Part shown: piece after piece, positions 34,179-45,107 of the stretch
Layout: each line of letters begins with the position of its first letter
Numbering within the stretch: the first letter of the stretch is position 1
Assembly: GCA_030247855.1 (NCBI GenBank)
Contig: JAPDRN010000036.1
Location: forward strand, 1 to 64,000
DNA: 64,000 nt
Direction of reading: 5' to 3'
Source: Knufia peltigerae
Taxonomy: Eukaryota > Ascomycota > Eurotiomycetes > Chaetothyriales > Trichomeriaceae
Program-made: the position numbers and the translations under genes
Notes under the pieces: generated by a model
Seen by the model: the letters and a program-made list of their open reading frames with translations, nothing else
The model's database searches: none
Told to the model about the DNA's origin: nothing

Positions 34179-37100
34179 CTACCTGTGGACGGCATCGATC
34201 AAACATGGCGATCTAGCATGCCACATCCGCCTCCCACTGCCCACTGAGGGAGGATTTGTTCTTAACCCTTTGATCTCTTCAAGGGAGGCATTGATTTCGT
34301 AATCACCCTGTGCGAGCGCGATTATGCCAAGTTCAGCGACACACAGGCCTCCAGGTTCGATTGCAGGATGCAAGGCACGCTGAAGAACTCCAGTCCAAGC
34401 AAGGCGCCTCGATAGGTCTAGAGCGATATTATGAGGCTGGTTTCGAAGACTGGGCTGAAGTCGCAGGAGGAGTTTCAGCGTGTCTCGAGTGCGGTTGTGG
34501 ATCTTGATAGATAGGGTGGCGAACAACTCAGTCTTCATCGTGAAGTGGTATCGCCCTGTCTGCTGAATAGCTTTATCATCACCATCCAGTGATTCGGGCT
34601 TTTCAGCTAGCACCAGGCCATATTCGATCTCAACATGATCTGATTTCAGGGCATCTACCATTCTTGGGCTCAACCTGATGCCCTTCCTGAGGTCGATAGT
34701 CCCCTTCCGCCCGTATGGTTCCTCTTTCCATGTGCCCCGCAAGCACTTTATAAGCTCTTCGCGGTACCAGAACGATTCCCGACTGGCTGCTTCGGTTTCA
34801 GGGCTTAACTTGGATTTTGAGACCACGAATTGCTTCTGGGCGTCGAGGTTAGGTATGGGCGCGGATGGATCTTGGATGAAGAGACGCGGTATCAGGAGAA
34901 TGACCCGGTTTATGTGGCCTGGTTGCAGGATTTCCTGGACGGAGAAAGCATCATCCCAGAGGTCCTTGGCCAATGTACCATCCAAGTCCGGTCTCTTTGC
35001 TTGGATGTCGATACTTAGAGGTTTTGGCCATACATTGCGAAGATCCAGAGATAGGAGGCAGTAATCGTATGCATCCCGACGTGTCTTTAGCCAATGAGAC
35101 AAATGGGGGATATTCCTGTTCCGAGTTTCATCGACCTCATTGCGGATCTCATGATTGTTCTGTTGGAATTCTTCGTTCCAAGCAAAGTCATTATGAATTG
35201 GGAGGATGTTGCACCTGAGGATCTCTACACTTCCATTGACTGTGATCGAAATGGGAAATCGCACCTGTCGTGTGTAGAAATTGCCATTGATCTTCGAAGA
35301 TGGTGCTCCGAGATATGCGAAATCTGCTTGGACAGTGGCGCTCACAAGGCCGGGCCTACCAACAATACTGGCCGTATACCCTATACTCCGTCCCGGGTTC
35401 AGTGGTGAATCTGAATCTGGTCGATCCTTGTCTTCAATAACCACAACCGGATTGGTCGCTAGCTGCGTTTGTATTTCGTAAAGATCGGCAGGAATGAGGT
35501 CTTTGCTTGCCAAAGCATCCTGCAATCGCGAGGTGACAGAGTCCTCTGTTGTAACTAGTACAAAATCGGCCGAGATGGTGTTGCTTTCATTGACCAGTTT
35601 GAACTCAAAGCGACGGAGCTCGCCTTCTAGTAACATTATAGCTGCGGTGTCTAAATCTGTAGGTTTGATAGTCAGCCGTGGCTGCGGATCGATGACCTTC
35701 AGTTTTAAGGGGGTCGGGACTGGCGACTGAAACTTGAGATCTGTGTCTGTCTCAACCTCGCGTTCAGAGAAGCCTTTATATTTTCTCCTCATTCTGCCCA
35801 CAGCATTATCCTTGGGAGCAGATGGCAATTTCCAACTGTTGTTAAAGATGAGGAAGTCTTGGGCGTAGCAGTTTCGGATGGTCGCCCGACACCCAATGAC
35901 TTCAATATGGCCACTTCGTGAGGGTTTGCCAGTCAACGTAAATGTCTGCGTCGAGAATGGCCCTAACACTATACTGTGTTGTGACGCCGCGAATCCACAG
36001 CCTGTGGTGATAAGCTGTATCTGATCAATCTCGACATCGACTTCCAGTGGGTTCTGCAATACGACGGCGAATGTCGCCAGTTCCTCAGCAACCAGTACTG
36101 GCGCAGCGATTACTGACTTGCCTTTCGAGAAGGGATTGTAAATGAAGGGGTCGCGTACGGTCTCGACAAGACTGGTGCCTTTGATAGAGAGGTCGCTTGG
36201 CTTATGTGGAATGAGTTTCGTGAAAGAATCGTGTTCGAACACCTTCACGTCTCGGACAAGAAAGTCGTCCCAATACTCTGCTCGATGGCCATTCTCACCA
36301 ATGCGCGACGCTGCTGCAATAGCCCTTTTCAAACTTTCCAGAAATTTGTTCTGTTCTTCCGCTGTGATTAGCGGAATAGCTAAGCATGGCTCCTGGAGAG
36401 GCATGGTGATTACTTGCTTTGCAGCCCGGAGGATATTCGATGTAAAGTGTAAGCTTGCTGGTATATCTGGCAAAGCGTCGCAGACCACGACACAGATTCG
36501 TAGCATTTCTATCTTCAATAAAGTGTCTCCGAAGCTATGCTCGATGGCCCATGCTCGCAGTTTGGATTGTATGGCTTCCAGCCTCGCTGGAATGACTTCC
36601 TGAGGGTGAGGGACGGGGGTCAGAGGTAAGCCATACGCAGCAGCGGCAAGGTCCAGTGCAAGTCTTGTCCCAACAGCCATCTCCGGAATGATTCCTTGGG
36701 ATGCGTTGTTAACAGGTGGAAGACCTGCAGCAGGATGTACTCCCACCTCAGATGCTCCGACTTTCCTCGCCTCGATAAGCCTTGGAACCAGTTGTTGCAA
36801 TAGCATCTTCAAATAGAATGCGTGTTTCCGATCCAGTCCCAGGGTCGACAAGCTGCTGGATACGGCAACGAGTGTAGTCGTGTAGTGCCACATACTGTTG
36901 CTTGACTGGGCTGTTTGGAGTGTCTCGATCAGAATGTTAGCCAGACCAGCCTTGGAGATAGCAACAGGTTCGCCTGTGTTTTCTCCGAGACCTAGCTGTC
37001 CTGTTATGATTTGGTTGAGACAGTCTTTACTCAAGACGTTGCCATTCCGTTTCACGCATACCAACAAGTTCACAAGCCTGATACGAGACTCCCGTAAGAC

Positions 37101-38264
37101 GTCCTGCAGAGCTCCGCCTAGGTCTAAATTCGAGACCTTCGCATAGAGTTCAATAACAGTCTCGACGATTGGCGGCATCAATTGAGCAAGCGCCTTGCCA
37201 GAGTCTGTTGATGTTGGACTTGAATCAGTCTGAAGGTAGCCGCTTCTGTTGGGAAGAGAACGACAGACTTGAGGTATGGTAAATTTAGAGTCCGACCACG
37301 ACAACAGTATCATGCATACAAGGAGGCTTTCTAAGGCTTTTCCGTGCCACAAGTGGTCGTGGCCGTTTTGTGCAACGGAAATTCCATCAGAGAGGCAGTC
37401 CAGTGCATGGCTCCACAGGCCATTCTGTAGTCGAAGCATGCCTTGGATGATGTTGAAGCGGCCTCGAGAGGTGTCGCTTTGTGCTTCGGTCTCGTGCGCC
37501 ATAGAGGTTGCGTTTGGAGATCGTGTCGTTGCTGGGGTAGAATTTCCGTCGTCAGGATTGGGTGTGCGGCCACCTCGCAAGGGAAGCGAGGAGCTGATGC
37601 CTGGTAGCATGCCCGGGACCATACTAATCGGCCGATCCCTAAGCCCATCTATCGTGTCTGTGGTACGACTCATGAACGCTCGCGACAAAGCGAGCATGAC
37701 ATGATGCGCGGCGGCTCTGCTATCTTCATCTGGCATTGAAAGGATGTCTTCACCTAGTGCGGCTGAAGGTTGTCTCCCACACCAAATGAGTTGGCGCACA
37801 AGTAAGCCGCTTATCGACGGAGGCTGGTGTAAAAAAGCATCTTTGATGGACTGAAGTACAACAGACGCATTATGCGGAGCCGCTTGGTTACGCGAGGCTG
37901 ACTGTGAGAGTCCTTCGACTCTGTCGCCATCAATGAGGCCTAGCAGTATTTGACTCCGGCTGTTCGTTTCAAAGGGGAAAAGATCCGGCCGTCGCGCATC
38001 TTGATATGTCGAGATATCGTAAAATATCCGGCCATTGCGATGCGCTAGAGATGAATAGTCAGTATAAGCTGTTCGATCAACGCATCCCTAATCGTCCATA
38101 CCTTGGCCGGTTTCCGAAGGCTCGATGTCCTCAACCTGGACAATGGCGGAGCTCTGTAGTGTTTTGACAAATCTCTGAAACCGGTCTGGCGTTATCTGAC
38201 CGGCTGGCACACAGAGCACGTTGACTTTTGCTCCAGCAATAGGGTCGAAAGGGTTGTATCCCAT
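34179..38264 (-). CDS. TRS120: TRAPPII subunit Trs120/TRAPPC9 (HypA)
   Basis: 1342 residues. TRAPPII activates the Rab GTPases Ypt31/32 at the late Golgi and is needed for polarised hyphal growth; the Aspergillus orthologue is hypA. Two exons: 38264-38102 and 38044-34179, with a 57-bp intron (GTATGG...TCTAG) joining IEPSETGQ to AHRNGRIFYD. The N-terminus MGYNPFDPIAGAKVNVLCVP matches fungal Trs120, as do GRFNIIQGMLRLQNGLWSHALDCL, the beta-rich middle with ITTGCGFAASQHSIVLGPFSTQTFTLTG, and the end WHARSPCLIDA. The upstream part of exon 2 is open and gives plausible residues back to the junction. The carboxyl end is close to the opposite chaperone gene. Confidence 0.93.
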
Positions 38265-38813
38265 ATTCCTTGGTGCATTGTTGACATACAAATAATGAAT
38301 TGTACAGGAGACTCTGGTTTGAGGTTGATTCACCGACTCACGTGTTTTCGCGTTCAGCTAAGACCAGACACCCACATTGGCGCAATGTTGAGTACCTCCG
38401 TACTCCGTGCTACGTACCGCCTAAGGCACACTACTGGGCGGTTACTTAGGCTTACGCACCCTAATGACAGGGCTTTATTAACAGAGCCTAGGCTACGGCC
38501 GTTGGTGGTATCACAGGCTTCTAGGCTCATTCCAAGGCGCTCTCTGGTTCATCTCCACGCAATTTGCAGTTGCCTACGGAGTTACTCCGTACTTACCTCT
38601 CCGGAGATGGTCCCTGGATCGACGTCAGTGAACAGCCTTGCAGACAGATTCGCCTTGTTCAAACATTCACATCTAAACTCCGTCTCAGGTTGAATCGCCA
38701 CTTCTACCACTCCTTAGAAGCAACATGTTATAAGACTTATGACTTTTGTGCCTTTCTCTTCTTTTTAGCGTTTCTCTACCCCTTTTCTTTTTGTCTGCGT
38801 TGTTTCGGTCAAG
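38265..38813. promoter_or_regulatory. Divergent promoter TRS120 / DUF3684 gene
   Basis: 549 bp. Contains the inverted repeat TACGGAGT-T-ACTCCGTA at 38575-38591, a TCACGTG E-box near 38338-38344, and a long C/T tract (about 38752-38806) before the ATG at 38814, as in highly used fungal promoters. It serves two divergent genes. Confidence 0.55.
38575..38591. repeat. 17-bp inverted repeat TACGGAGT-T-ACTCCGTA
   Basis: Perfect 8-bp arms around a single T in the divergent TRS120/DUF3684 promoter. It joins two oppositely oriented copies of the 9-mer that recurs through this window. Confidence 0.85.
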
Positions 38814-41800
38814 ATGGATTTCGACGCTTTGCGCGCTCAGACCCTGCGGTCTGGTGCGGACGAGGAGGCTGTCACCGTCAACACTCGCGCACTGATAGAC
38901 AAGGTTTTGGCAAGATATTCTGGAGAGTGGACAGTCCTCAGAGAGCTTTTGCAGAATGCTGCCGATGCCTCAGCCACCAAGATAATCATCAAGTTCGAAA
39001 CTCTGCCCTCCTCAACCGTCCCTCTTCCCACCGATTCCTCACCTTCCAGCTTGTTGAAGCATACTGTGCAGAATCATACTTTGAAGAGACTGGTGGTTAC
39101 AAACAACGGAGTACCATTCAGCGAGAATGACTGGAACCGTCTGAAGAGAATTGCGGAGGGAAATCCGGACGAAACCAAAATCGGAGCGTTTGGTGTGGGC
39201 TTCTACTCTACATTCGCAGATTGCGAGAACCCGTTCGTCTCATCTGGCAAAGAGGCGATGGCATTCTTCTGGAAGAACAACTCGCTGTTCACAAGACGAC
39301 TACAGTTGCCAGACTCGGAGAACAGTGGCAACACAAACTTCGTCCTTGACTATCGAGACACTACATCTCCTGTACCTCCACTATTACCGCTTGCCCAGTT
39401 CCTGGCGAACAGCTTGACCTTTGTGGGTTTAGAAAACATCGAGCTTTGGTTAGATGACTGGAATGTACTGTCCCTGACAAAGAAGACGTCACCGAGCTAC
39501 GACGTTGCATTACCTCGAGACATCGAGCCTAAGACGAGGGAGGGCTTCATGAAGGTGGCCAAGGTCGGTAAAGAGATAGCCCAGATCGACGGACAATGGA
39601 TGGGCATTATCGGTTGGAAAGCAGCCAAAGACTCGACCCGTATAGCAGATCGAGATTCGGCACCATCTTTTCGAAAATTCTTCTCCCGGTTAGCTGGTTC
39701 TATTACGGAAGAACAACAGCCTGAGTCTCGCCCGGAAACGCCCAGTCATGCTGAGGTATTAGCTTCGAGGGTATCGGCTACAGTATTCTTAAACGTCAAT
39801 ACCGCAACTATAAAGACGTTTACTGGTCAAAAGTTCAATGAGGAACTGGAACGTGCTACAAAGAAGCCACCACCGAAATTCACAAAACTTGCCATTTTGA
39901 CAGCACCGTACATCCCAGATGATAGCCTTACCAAAGCATCAGCATCTGGGGATGTTTTTGGCACCGTGTTACCAAGCAGAGGAGGCAAGATCTTCATCGG
40001 CTTCCCCACCCATCAGACAACTGGCTTAAGTGCTCACATTTCGGCGCCTTCAGTAATCCCGACAGTTGAGCGAGAGTCCATCGACTTGAACGCGAGATAC
40101 GTGAGAACTTGGAATATGGAAATGCTTCGGGCGGCTGGTATCGTGTGCAGAATTGCCTGGAGCTGTGAGATGCAGGAGATCAAGGAAAAGACAATGCGAG
40201 AGGCAAATGGTAGATCCAAGATCCGTTTAGAAGAAGTGAATCCCTTTTTGGACGAGGCGATTACGATCTTCAAAAATTTCACCTTCCGAGAATCGACACC
40301 CTCAGGACAGATTGGTCAGCTGCTGGAAGACGCCTTTTGGACTTGCAGTAAGCAAGCGTCGATCGAAGTTGTTTCAACTTGCGGCGTTCTGCCTACTCAT
40401 GATGTCCGTGTTGCTCCCAAGGATATGAGTTTCATGGAAGGCATTCCGATATTACCTGAGAAACTGGCTACGGAAGCGAAGGTTCTTGTCAACAAGCTTA
40501 TTGACTTTGGCCTGATCACCGAAGTTACTGTCTCTGACATCAAAACAGCCCTTGAATCCAGCCCACTAACTACTGCGCAAGTATCAGAATTCCTTTCATG
40601 GCTCACGAAACAAGCCTCGCGAGGACAGCTGGACATGAACACCACCAAAAGCCTCTTATCCGTCGCTGTGGCCAACCACGAAGAAGATGGTGAAGGTTGT
40701 ATTCCCTTCCTTCAGCTCGGAGAGATCAAGCATTTCCTCAACGCAAGCAGAACACCTGTTCATCTCCCAGTCCCACCTACCGTGATGCCTTACAAGTTTA
40801 CCAGAAGCATGAGCAAAAACGAATTGGAAAGCCTTGGATGGGAAGAGTTGCAACTTGTCCCTTGGATGAGATGGCTTGTAGCTCAATCAGGAAATCGACA
40901 AATATTGACTGCGGCCCAAGACATCACAACGTCAGCAGATTTCAGCTCTCAAGTACTGCCTCTCTTGTCCAAACAGTGGGATTCGTTGAGTCAATCCTCC
41001 AAGACGTCTCTTGTAGAGCTGCTGGCTAAACAAACAGTCATGCCCACAAGATTCGGCATGAAAAAGCCTGGGGACTCTTACTTTCCACAAGTGAAATTGT
41101 TTGATGATCTTCCAACTATCCAAGGACTGGGCAATGTCAAGGACAAGTTTTTGGTGGCGTTGGGTGTCAGAAAGACTGTAGAACTCGGTGTTGTTTTCGA
41201 ACGACTCCTTTCAAAGGACCCTAGATCAGCAAAGAGCGAGAACACTAAACAACCACAATGGAGCCATATTGACCTTATTGGCTACCTTGCCTCTGTGAGG
41301 GATGATATTCCGAAGGCGGACATCCAGCGGCTTCGAACCACTCCGATTTGTCCTAAGCAAACTAAAAGCAATGACGAAGAAGATTCCTCCAAGCGGTATA
41401 GAGTGTCTGAGCTATTTGAGCCGCGTGCTGAGCTTCGAGAGCTGGGTCTTCCCGTTCTGGCGTGGCAAGGTGCGTACCGGAGCAATAGTACGGAAGGCAG
41501 GTTTTTAAGCTCTTTGGGACTTCGTACTACGCCATCTGTCGAAGAACTGGTTGCAATCATGGCGACTGCAGGGAAAAAAGATGCGCCGAATTTGGACCTG
41601 CGAGACAGGGCTTTGGTATATTTCCTCTCACACCACCATGCTCACGGATATGGTACATACAACTATTCGAGCATAAAGTTGCCGTTTCTGCCGTTGGAAA
41701 ACAAACCTGACGAACTTGCAACTCCCTCACAATGTTTCGCAGATCCAGGTGCGGCTCTCCTAGGGTTCGACATCTTGAAGCGAGACTGGATACCACATGC

Positions 41801-44060
41801 TGCAAAGTTCGGCATTAGGCCCAACCCTCCAATGGACGGCTGCATCAATGTACTAGCGAAGCGACCTCCGACAACGTATGACGAGGCTCGCACTATCTTC
41901 ATATATTTCGCCGGACGGCTGGGCGAACTCGATGCGAACCATATTGCACGGCTTCACGATTTACAATTTGTTCCAGTATTCGCCAAGAATAGAGAAAAGT
42001 CTGCACCGAGAACGCATGCCTCGCCGCGAAATGTTTTCTTGGGTGAGAGTGATGTCTTCGCCGAAATCTTCAATTACGTTGATTTTGGCACCGAAGCGAA
42101 TTCGTTTCTCATGCGATGCCATTCCAAACTAGAACCCACAAAGATCGAGATCGCTCAGATCCTAGTTAAGGAACCTGCACGTATCTCGGCTACATTCCGC
42201 AACGTCGAGAAATACATGGCATTGCTACGCAGTATGGCTGACAGCAGCAAAGATCTCAAAAAGAACAGAGACCTTTGGGCGGAGATGAAACGGGCACCAT
42301 TCTTGCTTGCAAGCAAGGAACTCCCCGTTGCGCAGCCCAGTGGAAACAAACCTAGCATTGGTGAAGATGATGTCGACGTTCTTGACGAGGAAGAAGCACA
42401 AGGAATCCGTGAGTTCCAGCTGTGTAGCGCTCAAGATGCTATCATCATTGACGATTACCTCAACTTTAATCTTTTCAAGAACAATATATTGGCAGCGCCA
42501 CAGGAGGAAAACCTCGAAGACTTCTACTATATGTTAGGTTCTCCCTTGTTGAGCTCTCTGGTCGAAGAAGCTGCTCGCCATGGTCCTCGAGCCCATGACC
42601 AGAAGCCTGCAGAGAAATTACAGAAGTTGATCCTGGAAAGATCGACGTTGTTCCTACATGAGCAGCCACGTGATACTATCAAGCACGATGCAAGATGGCT
42701 GGAGAAGAATCTGTCCGTCCAACTAGTCTCTTCGATTTCGCTGAGAAGATCTCTCAAGGGGCGTAACACCAGCCACACTGAGAAGCGCACGGCTGTTATT
42801 ACCCTTGATGACCGAAAGTACATACTCTGGATCACAGGAGCCAAACCAGATCTGTACCAAGTGAGCCAAGCCCTAGTACATATTTTGCTCAACAGGCCGA
42901 AGCTTCATTTGGCGATTACGTTGGAGATGCTGCTGAAGACGGAACTTTTGGACCTGCGTGCTCGAGGATTCAATGTCTCCAGGATCTTGAGGCAAAAGGC
43001 AGCTGAACAACGTCTCGCTGAGAGCAAGCGACAGCAAGAACTCGAGGAACAGCAAAAACGTATTGAGGAGGAGCAAACGGCGTGGCAAGCGTCGCAAGCA
43101 CAAGCTGCCCAGGAGAAGTCGCAGCGAAACCAGCTGCCGGGTGGCTTCCCTGACTCGCCAGAATCCAGAAGTCTCACCCACAACCCAGAAGTTGCGACAC
43201 CTTCGGTCTCGATGGACGACAGTCAGAGGAGACACGGTCGTAACCTCTTCTCCAATCTGTCCCGTCAGTTAGGCCTGAGCAATAACCGCCATATCCAATC
43301 CATGCTTGGTCAGGACGCCAGTAACAACCCTCAGGCGGTCGCTGGCAGTGGTGGCGATCATGAGCCACCCCCACCGTACCAGTTTGATCAGAGAGGTGGT
43401 AAGGCCGGCCCTGAGCAATCCATTACGGCACCGCATCAACTCCGTGAGAATCTACTCAATGCAATCAAAAAATCACGTTCACATAATTCTACGGACATCT
43501 TCAGCCCTGGTGAGACCAACGTTCTCACCGAAAAGAAATCGTACTGCGACGAACGTCCTGCTCACGATCTCACTTTTGTGGCCGACATCAAGCATGGTAT
43601 CCAGATGTACCTATCTCCTTCAAGCGTGGATAATTCGTCGGCCTTTCTTCAACGAAATTCGGCTGGATTGACAGCATTTGCAACTTTGCTCAAAGAAGTT
43701 GGGGAAGTATTCAGTCTCAATCCGCGGACAATCAATATCTTTTTCGAAGCTTCTGGCAAGACCATTGGTTTCAACCGCAACGGGAGTATTTTCTGCAACT
43801 ATCGATACTATTACGATTTACATGAAAAGAATGCCACAGCAGTAGGTGGGGATGGGTTTGCCGAGGCGTTTGTGTATTGGTGGGTTATACTCTGTCACGA
43901 GTTGGCGCATAACTTGGTTGGTGATCACAGCTCCGAGCACAGCTATTATACTGAGGGTTTTGTTTCGCAATATTTTGGACGTGTTGTGAGCGCTATCGCC
44001 CAACATCAGGCACAAGCAGCGAGCGCTGGCCCGACCTCTGCCCCCTTGGTTGAAATATGA
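38814..44060 (+). CDS. DUF3684 protein: N-terminal GHKL ATPase, C-terminal HExxH motif
   Basis: 1748 residues, no intron. Large cytosolic protein of the Hsp90-like ATPase group (sacsin/NO VEIN-like architecture; fungal family DUF3684); cellular role not established to my knowledge. ATPase signatures near the start: N-box ELLQNAADAS with Glu44 and Asn48, VVTNNGVPF (95-102) in the G1 position, and KIGAFGVGFYSTF (122-134) as G2. Residues 150-1350 are mixed alpha-beta without recognised domains. About 1385-1430 is a Gln/Glu-rich coiled coil, followed by a Pro/Ser linker. The last 200 residues contain a separate fold (SPSSVDNSS, CNYRYYYDLHE) with CHELAHNLVGDH: His1695, Glu1696, His1699 and His1705 sit where a zinc protease has its ligands and base. 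No other gene in the window resembles it. Confidence 0.9.
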   Translation: MDFDALRAQTLRSGADEEAVTVNTRALIDKVLARYSGEWTVLRELLQNAADASATKIIIKFETLPSSTVPLPTDSSPSSLLKHTVQNHTLKRLVVTNNGVPFSENDWNRLKRIAEGNPDETKIGAFGVGFYSTFADCENPFVSSGKEAMAFFWKNNSLFTRRLQLPDSENSGNTNFVLDYRDTTSPVPPLLPLAQFLANSLTFVGLENIELWLDDWNVLSLTKKTSPSYDVALPRDIEPKTREGFMKVAKVGKEIAQIDGQWMGIIGWKAAKDSTRIADRDSAPSFRKFFSRLAGSITEEQQPESRPETPSHAEVLASRVSATVFLNVNTATIKTFTGQKFNEELERATKKPPPKFTKLAILTAPYIPDDSLTKASASGDVFGTVLPSRGGKIFIGFPTHQTTGLSAHISAPSVIPTVERESIDLNARYVRTWNMEMLRAAGIVCRIAWSCEMQEIKEKTMREANGRSKIRLEEVNPFLDEAITIFKNFTFRESTPSGQIGQLLEDAFWTCSKQASIEVVSTCGVLPTHDVRVAPKDMSFMEGIPILPEKLATEAKVLVNKLIDFGLITEVTVSDIKTALESSPLTTAQVSEFLSWLTKQASRGQLDMNTTKSLLSVAVANHEEDGEGCIPFLQLGEIKHFLNASRTPVHLPVPPTVMPYKFTRSMSKNELESLGWEELQLVPWMRWLVAQSGNRQILTAAQDITTSADFSSQVLPLLSKQWDSLSQSSKTSLVELLAKQTVMPTRFGMKKPGDSYFPQVKLFDDLPTIQGLGNVKDKFLVALGVRKTVELGVVFERLLSKDPRSAKSENTKQPQWSHIDLIGYLASVRDDIPKADIQRLRTTPICPKQTKSNDEEDSSKRYRVSELFEPRAELRELGLPVLAWQGAYRSNSTEGRFLSSLGLRTTPSVEELVAIMATAGKKDAPNLDLRDRALVYFLSHHHAHGYGTYNYSSIKLPFLPLENKPDELATPSQCFADPGAALLGFDILKRDWIPHAAKFGIRPNPPMDGCINVLAKRPPTTYDEARTIFIYFAGRLGELDANHIARLHDLQFVPVFAKNREKSAPRTHASPRNVFLGESDVFAEIFNYVDFGTEANSFLMRCHSKLEPTKIEIAQILVKEPARISATFRNVEKYMALLRSMADSSKDLKKNRDLWAEMKRAPFLLASKELPVAQPSGNKPSIGEDDVDVLDEEEAQGIREFQLCSAQDAIIIDDYLNFNLFKNNILAAPQEENLEDFYYMLGSPLLSSLVEEAARHGPRAHDQKPAEKLQKLILERSTLFLHEQPRDTIKHDARWLEKNLSVQLVSSISLRRSLKGRNTSHTEKRTAVITLDDRKYILWITGAKPDLYQVSQALVHILLNRPKLHLAITLEMLLKTELLDLRARGFNVSRILRQKAAEQRLAESKRQQELEEQQKRIEEEQTAWQASQAQAAQEKSQRNQLPGGFPDSPESRSLTHNPEVATPSVSMDDSQRRHGRNLFSNLSRQLGLSNNRHIQSMLGQDASNNPQAVAGSGGDHEPPPPYQFDQRGGKAGPEQSITAPHQLRENLLNAIKKSRSHNSTDIFSPGETNVLTEKKSYCDERPAHDLTFVADIKHGIQMYLSPSSVDNSSAFLQRNSAGLTAFATLLKEVGEVFSLNPRTINIFFEASGKTIGFNRNGSIFCNYRYYYDLHEKNATAVGGDGFAEAFVYWWVILCHELAHNLVGDHSSEHSYYTEGFVSQYFGRVVSAIAQHQAQAASAGPTSAPLVEI

Positions 44061-45107
44061 AGTGCTTGTTGACGAGGTGTCATCGGTCATTGACCCGATG
44101 GAGGCATTGTTATGAAGATAGACAGAACATGTGCATAGCGTCGGCGTTTGGGTTGAGAAGATTGTAGAGTATACAGATTCACTGACATGCCACGCAGCTC
44201 ATCAGACTTTTCAAAATGTATTTCTTGAGGGCTGACTTTCATCCTGAAGCTGACCTTTCCAGCCACCACGGGTGACGGAATATAAGGAACTCCGCATTGC
44301 TTGATTTCCTCCAAGTTGAAGTTAGTGAATACGTACTCTCTAGGTTGGCGGGTCATATTCCGGCAGTGACCTCTAGACTAGCCCTATACAAGTCTATAAA
44401 ACTGGAGAAGCCGTGTAGCAGAGACACAAAAGTACCTCTGTAGTTCTGAATCCTTAGTAGATAACGGAGTAACTTTGCCGATACATTCATGATCTGCTAG
44501 AGACACTTGAAGAGACCAAAATAGAAAGTAGAGCAACATAACATTACCAGCTTCACTTGGATAATGAAATGCTTCGACTTGTCAGAACGCTTCTCTGGTG
44601 GGATCATGCACGGAAATAGTGAACTGCCGCGTGTGGCGTCGCTCTGAATCTCTCCAGGCATTCCAATCCTCCTTACTCTGTACTGATACAACAGCCATGA
44701 TGTCTTTGGGCAGGTACTTGGTTTCCTTCGTCGTATCCGTATTCATTCCGGAGTTCAGATCAATGCACATGGAATATGCAGGGGGCCTTGAAGATGCTTA
44801 TCTCTGGTGTGACCATCCAAGAACGATTGGATAACGATTCCTCCGTACATGGTCTGGCTTTTCTCCGGGTCATCATTACAATTGCGCCATCCTTGTTCGG
44901 GAATCTTTGATTCGGAACCTCTACAACTGACCTCAAGGTGTCGTCGATGGTAGCCCCTTGATTCGGCCATGACACCTTGACTCTTAACTTCTTCTCCAGA
45001 TCTTTTGCATTTAGCTTTCAAAAGGCATTCCTGTCGGAAACATGGAATCCAGTTGATTCTCCCATATCAATTCTCAGCGAATCCAGCTCAGTCTGTACTC
45101 CGTCGCC
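44061..45107. other. Intergenic region with unassigned short frames
   Basis: About 1 kb. Minus-strand frames at 44087-44356 (89 codons), 44582-44770 (62) and 44755-45021 (88) overlap or adjoin and have amino acid mixes like real protein (for example KEDWNAWRDSERR). I cannot join them into a family-like gene, and they may be a decayed gene. An ATAACGGAGTAA near 44463 is close to the recurrent 9-mer. Confidence 0.35.
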
